Positions 42,617 through 53,770 of a stretch of DNA of 64,000 nt are shown piece after piece. Source of the DNA: Ophiostoma sp. CBS 140.51 (Eukaryota > Ascomycota > Sordariomycetes > Ophiostomatales > Ophiostomataceae); contig JANSLP010000017.1 in assembly GCA_029298735.1 (NCBI GenBank), forward strand, positions 124,001 to 188,000, read 5' to 3'. Each line of letters begins with the position of its first letter. The stretch's first letter is position 1. The translations under genes were made by a program, and so were the position numbers. The notes below the pieces were generated by a model that did not search any database, had not been told where the DNA came from, and saw only the letters and a program-made list of their open reading frames with translations.

Positions 42617-43295
42617 ATGTCAAAACGCCAGTCTATGATGCCCGCGGCGCCGCCGACGCCCGTCCACTTTGTGACGGACCGGACGGGCGGTGGCGGCGGC
42701 CCTGTTGTCATGGCCGACGCTGTCTATGTAGTCGGCACGTTCCCTGTGACCATCAGCGGTGACTCGGTCATTCACCCGCGCGCACGCCTCGACGCCAAGG
42801 GCGGGCCCGTCAACATTGGCCGGCGGTGCATTGTGGAAGAGCGCGCGGTGGTGGGCGGCGGCGCGGCGTTTTCGGCAGCGAGCAGCAACGTGTCGGTCCC
42901 CGGCAGTTTCCCGTCACCCGAGGGCAGTGTGACCTTGGGAGACTATGTTTCCGTCGAGACAGGATCGGTGCTGGAGGCAGGCGCGGTGGTTGGGCAGGGC
43001 AGTGTTGTGGGCGCACGAAGCCAGATTGGCACTGGTGCCGTTATTGGGAGGGTAGGTCATACTCTGCTCTACGATTATTTTAACTCCTACTAACGGACAG
43101 TATTGCACACTCGCCCCTCGAACACGCATCCTTCCCGGCGAGCGCGTCCCTGACTTCACAGTGGTGTATGGCCAACAGCGACGGCGAGACGGACGCGTGG
43201 GCGCGGCCGAGGCACGGCACAAGCAGCAGGCACGCAAGATTGAGGTACTGCGCAAACTGATTCCCAGCGTGCCAGAGAAGTACATGGTGCAGTAG
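42617..43295 (+). CDS. Dynactin subunit 6 (p27)-like protein
   Basis: Exon 1 is 42617-43051. The intron is 43052-43100 (donor GTAGGT, branch CTACTAAC, acceptor GACAG) and exon 2 is 43101-43295, giving 209 residues. It has a left-handed beta-helix with hexapeptide repeats: SVIHPRARLDAKGGPVNIG, CIVEERAVVG, then SVLEAGAVVGQGSVVG and SQIGTGAVIG, ending with the family tail PGERVPDFTVVYGQQRRRDG. The order (HPRA...GPVNIG...IVEE...VVYG) fits p27/DCTN6 better than p25. p25/p27 form the pointed-end part of dynactin and help dynein bind cargo such as endosomes. An insertion of Ser/Gly residues interrupts the helix near residues 78-95. Confidence 0.85.
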
Positions 43296-43687
43296 GGCTG
43301 TGAATGAAAGTTGATTTTAAGGCCGTTATGGTTGTGCATATAGCGTCATGATTTCATTAGATACCCAAAATAGCTTGCAGTCTATAATGACTTTTGAAAG
43401 AGTTTAATTCCAAGTTTTCCCAAAACAATCCCAAAAGAACGACCGTGTCCGTGTAAATGTGAAATGTTACAGATTTGTACTCCGTTATCCCAATGTTTCC
43501 CTTTTTCCATTTCCGTTTCCGTGTTCCAGTTATGACCTCCCAATATCCGTTTGATTTCCAAGTTTTTTCCGTTTGAGCTTGTTTTTTGATGTTTTCCGTT
43601 TTCGTATCTGGGTATATAGTTGTGTGTGTGTGTGTGTCATAAAGAGAGATTGAGGGGAGAAAGAGTCGCTGCACCATATGACCATGG
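43296..43687. other. Intergenic, convergent gene ends
   Basis: Mixed AT-rich DNA with a short GT repeat near 43620-43637. No gene is supported. Confidence 0.4.
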
Positions 43688-45682
43688 TTACAGATATCTC
43701 GCCTTCATCCATTCGCTGGTGCCGAGACCCAGGTTGAGGCCGTTGGTCGCCCACCACCGGCGCACGGCAGCCGGGTCACCCAAAGCATCCTCGAGTGCCT
43801 CTTCAATGTCCATAGTGCGGTACTCGACCTGCTTGGCCCGGCGGCCGTTCATGCGGGGAAGCGTGCCGTGCGCATAGCCCTTCCACCAGTCGAGCACGGG
43901 CAGGTGCGAGTGCATCGTGGCCTCGACGAGCACTTGGTGGTTAAAGACAATCTTATCGTCCCCCCTCAGCTCGCGCCACAGCTCCAGCACGTCGACCTGC
44001 CCCCAACGTGAGGCAACTTTGCAAATTGCGTCCTGGTGACCGCCGTTGATACCGCTCTCCTCCCACCAGCGGATAGCATCGACGCGGCCGTACTGGGCGG
44101 CGCAAATAAGCGAGCGGCCTGGTTTCAGGATGACGCCCGGCACGTTGGCAATCGACGCCTCGCGCCACCACTCAAGCACGCGGACGTGGCCCTTGGCGCT
44201 GGCCTGTTCGAGCGCTGCCTCGGTGTATTTGAACGGCAGCCCCGACCGGCGCCACCACTCCAGGACATGCAGGTAGCCGTTCTTGGAGGCGCCGTCCAGT
44301 GCTTCGGCATCATACTGCTTCTCCAAAAAGGAAGGGCTGCGCACCCACCAGTCCAGAATTTCTGTTTTGCCAAAGTAGGCCGAAGCCTTGGTGGGCACGG
44401 TCTTGCCGTCAAAGTTGCGGAAGACGAGCGGGCAATGGGCCTCGACATAAGTCAGGACATTTGTAAGCGAGAACTTGAAGATGAGCTTGATGGCGAGGGC
44501 GGACAGGTCGTGGATGGTGGCGGGCGCTTCCGACAGCTTCTGGCAGATCTTGTCCGTCTTGGCGGTCAGGAGTGTCCACTCAAGCTCGTGCATAAAGACA
44601 GACAGTGGGTCTTCGGGATTGGATGGTTTGCGGCGCCAGCCGTAGTGTGTGGGCATTTCGAGTTTTGTAAAGACGTCCAGCGCCTCGGCCAGCTCCCAGT
44701 CGCCCGTGTACTCCAAAATAATGGTCCAGATCTCGGGCGGCAGGCGAGTCTTGGAGCGCTGCGACGGAAATTTCGATTCGGTCATGGCGCGATCGCCGTT
44801 GAGTGCAGCGATATCGACATCGTGGCCGAGTGACAGCAGCTCCGCGTGGTTCTTGATAATGCCAATCAGTTCAGCAAAGCCTGACCACTCGACAATACGC
44901 TTGTTCTGTTGTTGCTGCTGCGAGTGCGTGAGCATGGCCGCTTGCGAGCCACGGCCAAGGGGCGTCGACGGGGTACTGATGCCGGGGCTGGAGATACCGT
45001 CGCTCGAGGAGCTGGAGGGTGTGTTGTAGTGCCACAGGATGGGCGGCATGACACGCACCCAGTACCATTTCCGGTGCAGCTTGCTAATCTGCCGTTTTGT
45101 CACAGGGTTCTCCCACATATGCGTGGACATGCCGGGGACGAGCAGGATACGTTTCGAGGCATCCCAGCTCCGCAAGATCTCGAGCAAGAGGGTATCGGTG
45201 ATGCCGGCCATCATGCGGCTGAGGTTGTCGGCATCGATGGGGGCCAGCACGAGCAGGTCTGCCCATGCGACCAGTTCAAAGGCGCAGCGCTGGGCACATT
45301 CGAACTCGCGGCCGGACTGGCAGCCGGGGATGTTGTGGCTGGCGCCAGCCGACTTCATGGAGGACTCCCGTTTGGAGCCACCACTGTTAAAGTAGTCGAT
45401 CTCGAGGTTCGCTGGGCGCAGCGAGCGGTTGGCAAAGGACGGGAACTCTTGGGCGAGGCGGTGGGTGAGCTCGTCGACAATGACCTTGACGGTGATTTTG
45501 GGTTCCTTGGAGAGACGGACGGCGATGGCCTGGGCGTAGGCGATCTCCTTGGGCCCGTTGGCGGCGACGAGCAGCTTGAGGCGGCGCTCGCGCGGCATCT
45601 CGTAAAAGGAGGTGGTCGACGGCGTTTTTGGGAGGAAGTTGATAAAGGGAGGTGGAGGATCGTCTGTAGATGGGGACTCCAT
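43688..45682 (-). CDS. Flavoprotein-fold (PPC decarboxylase-like) protein fused to ankyrin-like repeats
   Basis: A single exon of 664 residues. Residues about 33-200 match the HFCD flavoprotein fold: RLKLLVAANGPKEIAYAQAI, WADLLVLAPIDADNLSRMM, then LVPGMSTHMWENPVTKRQ. Residues that phosphopantothenoylcysteine decarboxylases need look changed: the His before ELxxWAD is Ala134 (CAFELVAWAD), and the PAMN Asn is Ser186 (PGMSTHMW). So it is probably not an active decarboxylase; a Hal3-like binding or regulatory role is possible. Residues about 310-664 carry degenerate ankyrin-type repeats with a Trp-Trp pattern (LHVLEWWRRSGLP, VRVLEWWREASI, VDAIRWWEESGI, LPVLDWWKGYA). A Gln-rich and Ser-rich linker joins the halves. 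No signal peptide. Confidence 0.8.
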   Translation of the reverse strand: MESPSTDDPPPPFINFLPKTPSTTSFYEMPRERRLKLLVAANGPKEIAYAQAIAVRLSKEPKITVKVIVDELTHRLAQEFPSFANRSLRPANLEIDYFNSGGSKRESSMKSAGASHNIPGCQSGREFECAQRCAFELVAWADLLVLAPIDADNLSRMMAGITDTLLLEILRSWDASKRILLVPGMSTHMWENPVTKRQISKLHRKWYWVRVMPPILWHYNTPSSSSSDGISSPGISTPSTPLGRGSQAAMLTHSQQQQQNKRIVEWSGFAELIGIIKNHAELLSLGHDVDIAALNGDRAMTESKFPSQRSKTRLPPEIWTIILEYTGDWELAEALDVFTKLEMPTHYGWRRKPSNPEDPLSVFMHELEWTLLTAKTDKICQKLSEAPATIHDLSALAIKLIFKFSLTNVLTYVEAHCPLVFRNFDGKTVPTKASAYFGKTEILDWWVRSPSFLEKQYDAEALDGASKNGYLHVLEWWRRSGLPFKYTEAALEQASAKGHVRVLEWWREASIANVPGVILKPGRSLICAAQYGRVDAIRWWEESGINGGHQDAICKVASRWGQVDVLELWRELRGDDKIVFNHQVLVEATMHSHLPVLDWWKGYAHGTLPRMNGRRAKQVEYRTMDIEEALEDALGDPAAVRRWWATNGLNLGLGTSEWMKARYL

Positions 45683-48213
45683 TTTGAAGAGAGTACAGTG
45701 TACAGAGTACGGCGACGTACACGGGGTATTATTGTATTATTGAAGGTTATTGATATTGAGGGGGGGTCAAACCGGGAGCCAGACGGGAGGGCAAGGGCTG
45801 TTGTTGGTTGGTGCGGTGCGTCCGAAAAAGCACACAAAAGGAGGTGGTCACAAAACGTGGTCGTCTGTGATATGAGAGATGGTGATTGGCCTGGAAGGGA
45901 CAAGCCAAGTGTTGAAAGCAGAGGCGTCCAAAGCGCACGGCGTACAAAGCAATTCTTTGCTGTGGGTGGGTGTTGAAAGAAAAGAAATGTGTACAGGAAA
46001 GGTAGTACGTGGTTTCTGAGTCGTGGGGTGTCATGCAAAAGGTAAAACAGTGCGGAGATGCAGGTCGTTTGCGTCAGAGATGGAGGTGCGGTTGGCCTAA
46101 ATCGGGGTATTTAACGTTGTAGATGAGCAGTGTGCTGGACTACACATGTATCGTTGACAAAGTCGAGAGCGGGTTCGACGTTCGAGGTGGTGGATGTGTT
46201 ATCGCCTGGTGTGACGCACAATATGGCAAAGTGGTCGGATCGTCGCCTCAGAGCAAGGGATGACATGCAACTTGCAAAGACCAGAGATAGATGAGGAGAC
46301 GTGCCCAGAAGAAGATAGAAAATAGATGTCAGGATGCCAGGATGCGTCGCCAAATATGCACTCTACGTGCAGCAATGTGATGGGACAGGCGGTGGACTCG
46401 TGGGCCGTGTGCCGCAGGCAAAAAATGGTGGTCTGGGTTGTTTTTGTGGCTGCAAGAGTCGGTGAGCAAAAGGGAGGTTGCTGAATTGAGACAATGAGGC
46501 GGAAGGTCGAATGTCGGATGCCAGAAAATGGAGAAGTGTGGTTGGAGTGGCCAGACTAGAGACCGCAGACTGCAGACTGGAGAGTCGTTGGGGTTTTTGG
46601 GGCAGGTGCCATTGGATGAACCTCTGTAAGACAGTAAAAAAAGAGCAGAAAGAGCAGGGGGCTAAGCGGCAGCGCATCGCGCTTTCCCAAATTTTCTTTA
46701 TTTTTGTCCTTCTTTCCCTTCTTTTTGCTCGCCAGCGGTTTGCTGCTGAGCTAGTGTCGCTCTTTCCTTGCCGGTCGTGACGTCGAAGAGGAAGGAAGAG
46801 CCGAGTACAGCCCGTTTACAGGTGGGATGCAGATTGGTTTTCAGTGGGTCGCGCTTTTCTTTTGCCTCCCTTTTTGGTATTTGGGGCCACTTTGTTGGAT
46901 TGAACATCTCGCTCTGTCGCGCCTTACCAATTCTTCACCTCCCTTTCGCTGTGTGTTGGTGCGGGCGTGCGAGAAATTACGTACTCGGGACAGGGAGTAC
47001 ACCCAGCGAGCCAGCGAGCCAGCACACCAACGCACTTGCATTATTCCACACCGTATTACTGTACGAAGAAGGAACTGTTGGCACATTTCGATACGAGTAT
47101 CGGTGCTTGGTCGCACCTGCCCGCGCGCGCGCCACCGCTGTTCCAGATGCCTGCCAGAGACGATTGCCACATGTCAGCCGCCCGTCCCGGCAGGCGGTGG
47201 CCCAGGCCCGTCGCAGGCCCATCCAAGGCCCATCCCAAGTCCAGCTCAGGCCCTGCTAGCGCCTCCCAAAGCCTTGTCCGTCGGCTGTATGATAGAAGTC
47301 AATTTGACCTCCTTCCATTTCTTTGGGCCATTTTTTTCTATCTTTCCAGCCGCGGCCAGCCGCTACTGTGCGGTGTTCCCAAGAAAAACTTCCCCGAAAA
47401 TTACCTTGAATCACACCCCAAATAACCCATATCTACCAAAAAGCCACCAAAATATGTTCCTAGCTGTTCCGGCGGTGGGGACTAGTATTACTCTGTACGG
47501 CGGCGTTTCGTTTTGCCATTCATAGTGGAGTGATCTGGGGAGCTGCAGAGTTGGGTTGCCACGAATGGAAGGCGGAAGCCAAGGGCTCTTGCCAAGGGGC
47601 TGAGGATTTATCCAGAGAGCACGAGGAGCAGTAACAAGGCAGGAGTGCGGGCAGGGGGTTGCATTAATACGGGCTCAATGGGCATGCGCCGAGCTATAGC
47701 GGGCATTGGTGGAAGTTATGGAAGATGCTTGGAGCTCTCCTGATCGAGGCGATGTCGATCTACAAAGTACATGATGCTAGGGGCGCCAACTCATCTTAAA
47801 GAGTCTGCTGAGTGCAAATAAATTCCGGCATCGACAGTTCTGATGTTTCGACTCTTCGACTCTTCAATACTCTTCAAGCTCATCTGACCACAGCCTACTA
47901 TCAGAGTCATATCACAGTCTCACTTTTGAACATGTCGGCCCGTTGGTGTTCGGATCCGCTGTGCTGACGAGACCTGGTGAGAAGTGTCATGATGTGTGAC
48001 GACTGGCAAAGACGACAGTGGCATGTAAACATACGAGACGGCAGGCATCACAATCCCACGTGGAAGGACATATACATATGCATCCATTCTCGCATCCAAC
48101 ATGCGGATCCGCAGTGTTGTCATTATCGTTGTCATTAATGTCATTAAATGCAGATATGGAAAAGTAAATACGAAGAAAATCAAGCACAAAAGAACGCAAT
48201 CCTCTCACCACCG
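45683..48213. other. Long intergenic region, about 2.5 kb
   Basis: The first 350 bp are the leader/promoter of the flavoprotein-ankyrin gene (C/T-rich on its strand). Frames up to 232 codons at 46.8-47.5 kb lack family similarity and change frame freely, so I do not call genes. Positions 47830-47880 hold short repeats of CTCTTC. No RNA gene or terminal repeat was seen. Confidence 0.4.
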
Positions 48214-49001
48214 TCACGACGTGGGCTGCACCGCCTCGACAGCGGCCGCTTTCTGGCTGTCCCCGCTGAAACCGGCCGGGTTGCCCGACGCCACGGCTGC
48301 CGCCGCGTTAATGGCCATCTTGTCAAAGATGGCAAAGTCCAGTGGCAGACGCTCGCCCAACCACATGGCGCGCTGCGAGTGGTTGCGGCGCTCGACGGCA
48401 ATCTCGCGAACAGGGTCGGCCTCGCCGCCACCGTCGGTGGTGTTGGGGTGGACGAGGGCCGACAAGGGGCCGCGCCAGACGGAGAGCCAAGGGATAAAGG
48501 CACCAAACTGGGCGGGTGTAAAGATGTTGACTTCAAACATGGCGACGGGGTGGGGGCCGATGGGGCGGTCCCAGAAGCGGTAGATGCGGAGCTCGGGGAC
48601 TGTCCGAATCCGAGGCCGAGGTGTTAGCCGAGGATGAGGACGAGGAGACAAATAATCACGGGGACGGGACAGGCTTACACTCTCTCCGGATACGTTCGTG
48701 TAGGGCACGGGCGTAATCCATTTGCTCGGGATTGGCCTGGAAGTAGTAGATGTGGACGTCACTGCAACGTTAGCGGTGGTCGATAAAGTAAGTGACCACG
48801 GGGGACGTACAATCCACCCCGCCGGCCGCGGTCGAGAGGGTCGACAAAGGCGTCGTAGGCCCCGCTCAAAGCGGCCGGCTCGTTCTTGAGGCTCTTGCCG
48901 TCCTCGTTCTTCTCGTCGCCGAGCGGTGCCTTGCCCTCGTAGCCAGTCAGCGGCGAAGGGTATGACGACAGCGGTGGGTTGTAAAAGTCGGGAGCGGCCA
49001 T
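48214..49001 (-). CDS. DOPA 4,5-dioxygenase-family protein
   Basis: Three exons: 49001-48811, 48761-48679 and 48599-48214 (introns 49 and 79 nt, branches CGCTAACG and GGCTAAC), giving 219 residues. The joined protein reads DVHIYYFQANPEQMDYARAL, then ELRIYRFWDRPIGPHPVAMF and FTPAQFGAFIPWLSVWRGPL followed by SALVHPNT, the core of the DOPA dioxygenase family with its His residues (DVHIYY, GPHPVAMF, LVHPNT). In fungi and bacteria such proteins cleave catechols extradiolically; the physiological substrate of ascomycete members is generally unknown. The N-terminal 60 residues and the Ala-rich C-terminus are extensions. No signal peptide. Confidence 0.88.
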
Positions 49002-49733
49002 GGTGGTGGCGGTGGAGGTGGAGGTGAGGTTGATGTTAAGAGTGTGAGAGTTAGTTGCGTCGAGTTGGTAGAGCCGAGGTTGAGTTGCTAAGCTTCAACA
49101 GTAATCGGGCGTGATGCGATACAACGTGATCTCACAGTTCTTTTATACCTTGTGCGGGGGAGCTTTGGGGTTTTAATATTTGGCGGGACGGGAAGCTCCA
49201 GCGGAGATGGCTGTAAATTGCAATAAAAAAGTATGACAGAGCAATGACAGAGAAGCCGCTGGGCTGGTTCGGAGTCGCACTTGGCAGTTTCGACGGGACA
49301 ACTTTGTTTTCGTAGCTTCGTATTTTCGTAGTCTTTTTGGTCTCTTTGTCGCACAAAAGCCCCGCGTCAGTACGGCACTTTTCCAGCGTAAGCACGTCGC
49401 TGCGGGACACTTTTACACTTTTAGACTCTTGCTTGTGAGTGAGTTTTTGTCAGCGGGCGCCGCTTGTAAGTCGTGTTCGTGGAGTTGCTGTATTACACAG
49501 CAGACAGCGTGTTAGTGGACGGGCCGGGAGACGGTCTCGTGGTGGGAATCGGCCGAACGCGGACAAAACAAAACAAGGAAGGCACGTAGCACAGGGTCCT
49601 TCCCGAGAATGAAATATTGTAAGTGCAAAAGTGCACTTTCCATATTTATATTTATAATGGAAACAGGATCAACATTTTCTTCCTGCTCTTTGCTTCGCCA
49701 ATCCTTTCCATCCCTACTCTCTCATCCCTCTTC
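49002..49733. other. Intergenic spacer
   Basis: The promoter of the dioxygenase-family gene plus the 3' flank of the methyltransferase gene. No gene is supported. Confidence 0.4.
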
Positions 49734-50711
49734 TCACACATCCTTCACCCGCCACACACCGTACAGCACATACATCACCTCCGGATTGCCCGTCAACGCC
49801 GCCCCGATACCACTCTTGAGCGGAGACATGGCCGTCCGCCATTGTGTGCCCGTCACCGCACCGACTTCGTCCCACAGCTTCTGGAAAGTGGTCGCATCGT
49901 GAAGATACCGCGTCCGCGGACTCAACGGCACAATGCGATGCTCACCTGGAGACCGATGAGCCAGCTGGGCACCAAAGATGGAGATACCGTCTGGACTATC
50001 CGAGTTTTGATCACTCAGAAACCCCACGATGCGCTTGGCCGCCTTAACTTGTTCGTCCCATGAGAAGAGATGGAAAAAGTTGGCGGCATGGATCATCGTC
50101 ACCGAACCCGCGAGAGCGTCAAACGGGCTCGGACTGTCGGCGAGAATGTCGCCGGCCACAAACGTAAACGCTTTTCCAGCCTCAGTCTCGGTATCGCCAA
50201 ACATCTCGTATCCCAAATCGATAAATTCGCGGTGCAGGTCCGCCCCGGCCAATCTAGACGGGTCGACACCTTCGTACACCAGCTGGCGTAGAACCTGCCC
50301 AACGCAACAGCCGAGATCCAGCAGTCGTCCCTCCCCAGAACCCGATTTGGACTTCAACCGCTCGACCGCCTCTTGGTAGTACTCCGACTTGGTCATGCCG
50401 AGATTGAGAAACGAGAAGCGGCCGATGCACGGGTACTTGTGGACCGCCCAGAGCTTGTCGCGAATGGCGTAGAGATGCGCATCCACGGCGTCGGCCGGCA
50501 TGTGGCTGTACTCTGTCAAAAGACGGCGCATCGGCGCAATGTCTTCGGGCAGCGTCTCAAAGTACGAGTGCTTCTTCCAAAACTGGACCTTTTCGGCGTC
50601 CGTCATGGCTGCGCGAGAGCTGGGCGTTGTGACGGTGGATGTTGCGACGTCGGGTGCAGTAGTACAGGCAGTCTCGCCTGTGGAGGTTGGCACGGGATCT
50701 GATTCTGCCAT
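49734..50711 (-). CDS. SAM-dependent methyltransferase of the fungal secondary-metabolite type
   Basis: A single exon of 325 residues. Motif I is GRLLDLGCCVGQVLRQL (about 129-143), the acidic residue after strand 2 is in AGADLHREFIDLGYEMF, and an AGDILAD motif follows. The N-terminal part (FWKKHSYFETLPEDIAPMR, then YPCIGRFSFLNLGMTKSEYY) and the overall layout resemble stand-alone methyltransferases found in fungal meroterpenoid and polyketide clusters (AusD-like), though many such genes stand alone. No cluster backbone gene is adjacent; the nearest is the NRPS-like fragment 48 kb away. The first 35 residues are Thr/Ser-rich and disordered. Confidence 0.85.
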   Translation of the reverse strand: MAESDPVPTSTGETACTTAPDVATSTVTTPSSRAAMTDAEKVQFWKKHSYFETLPEDIAPMRRLLTEYSHMPADAVDAHLYAIRDKLWAVHKYPCIGRFSFLNLGMTKSEYYQEAVERLKSKSGSGEGRLLDLGCCVGQVLRQLVYEGVDPSRLAGADLHREFIDLGYEMFGDTETEAGKAFTFVAGDILADSPSPFDALAGSVTMIHAANFFHLFSWDEQVKAAKRIVGFLSDQNSDSPDGISIFGAQLAHRSPGEHRIVPLSPRTRYLHDATTFQKLWDEVGAVTGTQWRTAMSPLKSGIGAALTGNPEVMYVLYGVWRVKDV

Positions 50712-50882
50712 CGCGATGTCGTCACGAGATAAAAGTTGATTTTTGTAAGTTTTGGTTTTACTGACTGTCGTTGATAATGAAGATGTCGAGTCTAGGTTCT
50801 ACTTAACTACACCACAGCACAAAACCCCTCTTCACGACACCCCTCCTCGGCTCCCCTCAGCTCAGCCTTACACCTGCTGTGG

Positions 50883-52954
50883 CTAGTAGCGAACCTGTCC
50901 CAACGGCGTGTACTGCCAACGGTGCACATACACCGGTGCCGCTTTGCTCGCATTGCCGCCGTTGCTTGTGCAATACACACCCAGCAGCGCACCCGTAAAG
51001 CCCCAGCTGACAGCATCGTTGTTTGCCCATGCAATTGTCATCTTTTCAACCGGTGCTCTCGTTGGCCACGCCGAAAACGAGTAATGAGTCGCGTTGGCCG
51101 CCTGGATCTGGAGAGTGACCTGCAGCGGCGACGCATCGTTGCGGAACTGGCTGCCCGTGCCGGCAATGTGCCAGCTCGACGGCGCCGTGACCGAGTGGTC
51201 TTGGGGCAGGTGGGCCACGGCGGCGTCGCCCGATGTGATGCCACGAAAGCGCAGGTAAACATAGTTGGAGCGGTACTCGGTCGTTCCATTCGGGACAGGT
51301 GTTGTGTCGGCGAGTCGCACCAGTCCCAAGTCGAGATGGTGGTTCTGTGTCAAGAAGACACTGATGCCGGCCTCGTCTTCACGGGATGTGATGGGTTGAT
51401 ATGTCAAATCGACCTGGAAGCTGAAGAGTGTATGCTGTTGGCGGCGGCCGACGAATGTCTGGCCAGACGGACCTGCATAGTTGCCATCGAGACCCGTGAG
51501 GTTGAGTGTTGACGGGAGGAGGCGGAGGGTGTTGATGTTTTTAGTCGTGGCGCTTGCAGAAGAGCTATGCCACGTCGTGTTATCATTGACATGGTCTGCA
51601 TCCGGCATGGGCACGATCTCGTACGAACTCTTGATGGGTGGTCGCCAGTAGGTAAAGTGTGGCGGCAACGACTTTCCGGTATGCCATTTCGCGAAGCTTA
51701 AGTCGTCGCCTACCAGTTCGCCTGAGTAGCCATCGTCGTCGGCTTCATTCGTGGCGTCGTCGTCGTCACTGTTGAACTCTTTGTCAACTGGTGGAAGAGG
51801 GCCACTCCTGGTACCACGGATGGGTGAGAAGTGCGGCCATCCAGCCGTTTCATTTTTGTACGTTCCATGTGAGCTTGGCCACACCACCGGCGTCAAGACT
51901 GTTTCCCGTCCCATGGGGTAGTTTGTATATGCCGGTCCCGATCGTGTCGCCAGTGCGACTGCCCACCAGTGCCCCTTGGCATCCTGGACCAGGTCGGCAT
52001 GCCCGACCGTCTGAAAATACTCTGTCGTATTGGCATTGGTGAGCACTGGGTTGGCAGGGTTCGGCGTGTAGGGTCCGGCCAGTGTCCGAGACCGGGCCAT
52101 GGTTACCATGTGATTGACCCCTGTGCCACCTTCGGCGATCAGTAAGTAGTAGTAGCCATCTTTGCGATAAATGTGTGGTCCTTCGGGAGCGAGGCCGCCC
52201 GTGCCGGTCCAGATCGTTGTCCAGTTGCTTCCCACCACTTCACCCGTATCCAGGTCAATCTCGGCCAGCTGGATGCCCGGCTTCACCTGCCATGCATGAC
52301 TGGCCACAATGTACGACCGTCCGTCATCGTCCCAAAACGGTGATGGGTCGTAGCCGGTAAAGTTGAAGTTCACAGGGTCGGACCAGGAGCCGTCATCGTA
52401 CGGGTCGTCGGATGCAAAGATGAGCTGGCAGTGAGCAGGTGACCTTCAAAAAGGGTTATCTTGTTGGTGACCTACATTATTCCATCGAGAAGCATCCGTC
52501 TGTGGTCGTTCATCATGAACGAGGGCTGCCAGTTAGCGATGTCATAAGTAAAAGAGGAAGCCTGTGGGCACGTACTGGTCACCACGTAAAACGTCCCGCC
52601 GTGGTACCGCAGCGTCGGCGCCCATATACCGCTCGTCGATCGGTTCGTCTCGACCAGTGCTGGCAACTGTGACCGCCGGTTCAGGACATGCCCGACAAGC
52701 GACCAGTTCTGCAGGTCACGGCTGGCATGGACGGGAATTCCGGGGAACGCGCTGAAGCTCGACGAGACACAAAAAAACGTTCCCGGGCTGTTGCTGTTGC
52801 CGTCGTCGTCGGGGACATGGATGCAGCTGGGATCTGGGTGGAAGCCTGGGAGGATGGGGTTGGTGAAGGATGTGGTGGAGTTGACGTGGGGAGTGACGGC
52901 CACCACCACCGGCAGGACGGCGAGCAGCCTTACGATTGTCCGTATTGCTGGCAT
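50883..52954 (-). CDS. Secreted GH43 glycoside hydrolase (beta-xylosidase/arabinofuranosidase type)
   Basis: Exons 52954-52576, 52525-52476 and 52424-50883 (introns 50 and 51 nt; donors GTACGT and GTAGGT), giving 656 residues. The joins give FYVVTTLVHDERPQTDASRW and NNLIFASDDPYDDG, fitting GH43. The signal peptide is MPAIRTIVRLLAVLPVVVAV. Five-blade propeller residues: Asp41 in PGFHPDPSCI (base), Asp169 in GYDPSPFWDDDGRSYI and Glu224 in LAPEGPHIYRKDGYYYL (acid). From about residue 390 a beta-sandwich C-terminal domain follows (LNLTGLDGNYAGPSGQTF, then FLTQNHHLDLGLVRL), as in two-domain fungal GH43 enzymes. Several N-glycosylation sequons are present. Likely role: removal of xylose or arabinose from plant hemicellulose. 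Confidence 0.92.
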
Positions 52955-53630
52955 CTTTGTTGACTGGATAGGGTCCGACAAGAAGAGAACGAGAGAGACA
53001 AAGAACAGAATGGAGACATTTTGGCGAGTCGTATATATATCAAAAAGGCCATGTGTATTCTTATCATCCTCGAACCGAGATATAGTATAAATACCTCCCA
53101 TCCCGTTTTCCAATCCCATGTCCCCGTCACCCGTCCCGCGGGCTTGTTTACTCGGGTAAAGCAGCATGTTGTAATATTGAACACGGGATAATATTGATAG
53201 CACGATATTCAGGTCGAGCGGCAGAAATTGAATAGAATGAGCATGAATTAAAAATGCAGAATGCAAGTGCGCCTATCGATTAAAAAAGAACAATGTTGAA
53301 ATTACATGTTGACAATGATGGATATAAAAAAGAAAAAAGGTGGCGCAGACAGTCAACAGTTGAACAACAGAAATACAAAAAAACGCCTCGCTATGCAGTT
53401 TCCCTCGGACTGATGGTGTCCTAGGTAAGGTCAGTCTCCAAGAAACTAACCAAGATAAACAAATAGTGGCCCATGTGTGGCCCTCAAAACCCTCCTTCCT
53501 CCTCTGAGATAATACATCTAGAAATGCGGCAAAAATGGGTATGCAGTATGCGATGTGCATGCGCAATGCTGTCTAAAATGAAAAGAGACAAAAGACAAGC
53601 AAAACTTTTGTTGAAAAGTGTGCAAGATTT
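52955..53630. other. Intergenic spacer
   Basis: The promoter of the GH43 gene, with a TATA-like tatatatat near 53030, and the 3' flank of the lipin gene. No gene is supported. Confidence 0.4.
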
Positions 53631-53736
53631 TTAAGCATCTTTGGGTGTCGGTCGGTCAATGACCAGGTCCCTGACGCCCGTAATCACTTCGGCGTCGACG
53701 TCTTCAGCGGCGGAGCTCGAAGAGGAGGAGGGCAGC

Positions 53737-53770
<34 letters not shown>

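Noticed and set aside
44909..45976. Plus-strand frame of 355 codons over the flavoprotein-ankyrin gene
   Set aside because: Antisense of a supported gene; Gly/Arg/Val-rich composition follows from codon bias.
46827..47525. Plus-strand frame of 232 codons between the flavoprotein and dioxygenase genes
   Set aside because: Another frame over the same DNA is also open, no ATG context or domain is seen, and the amino-acid pattern is unstructured.
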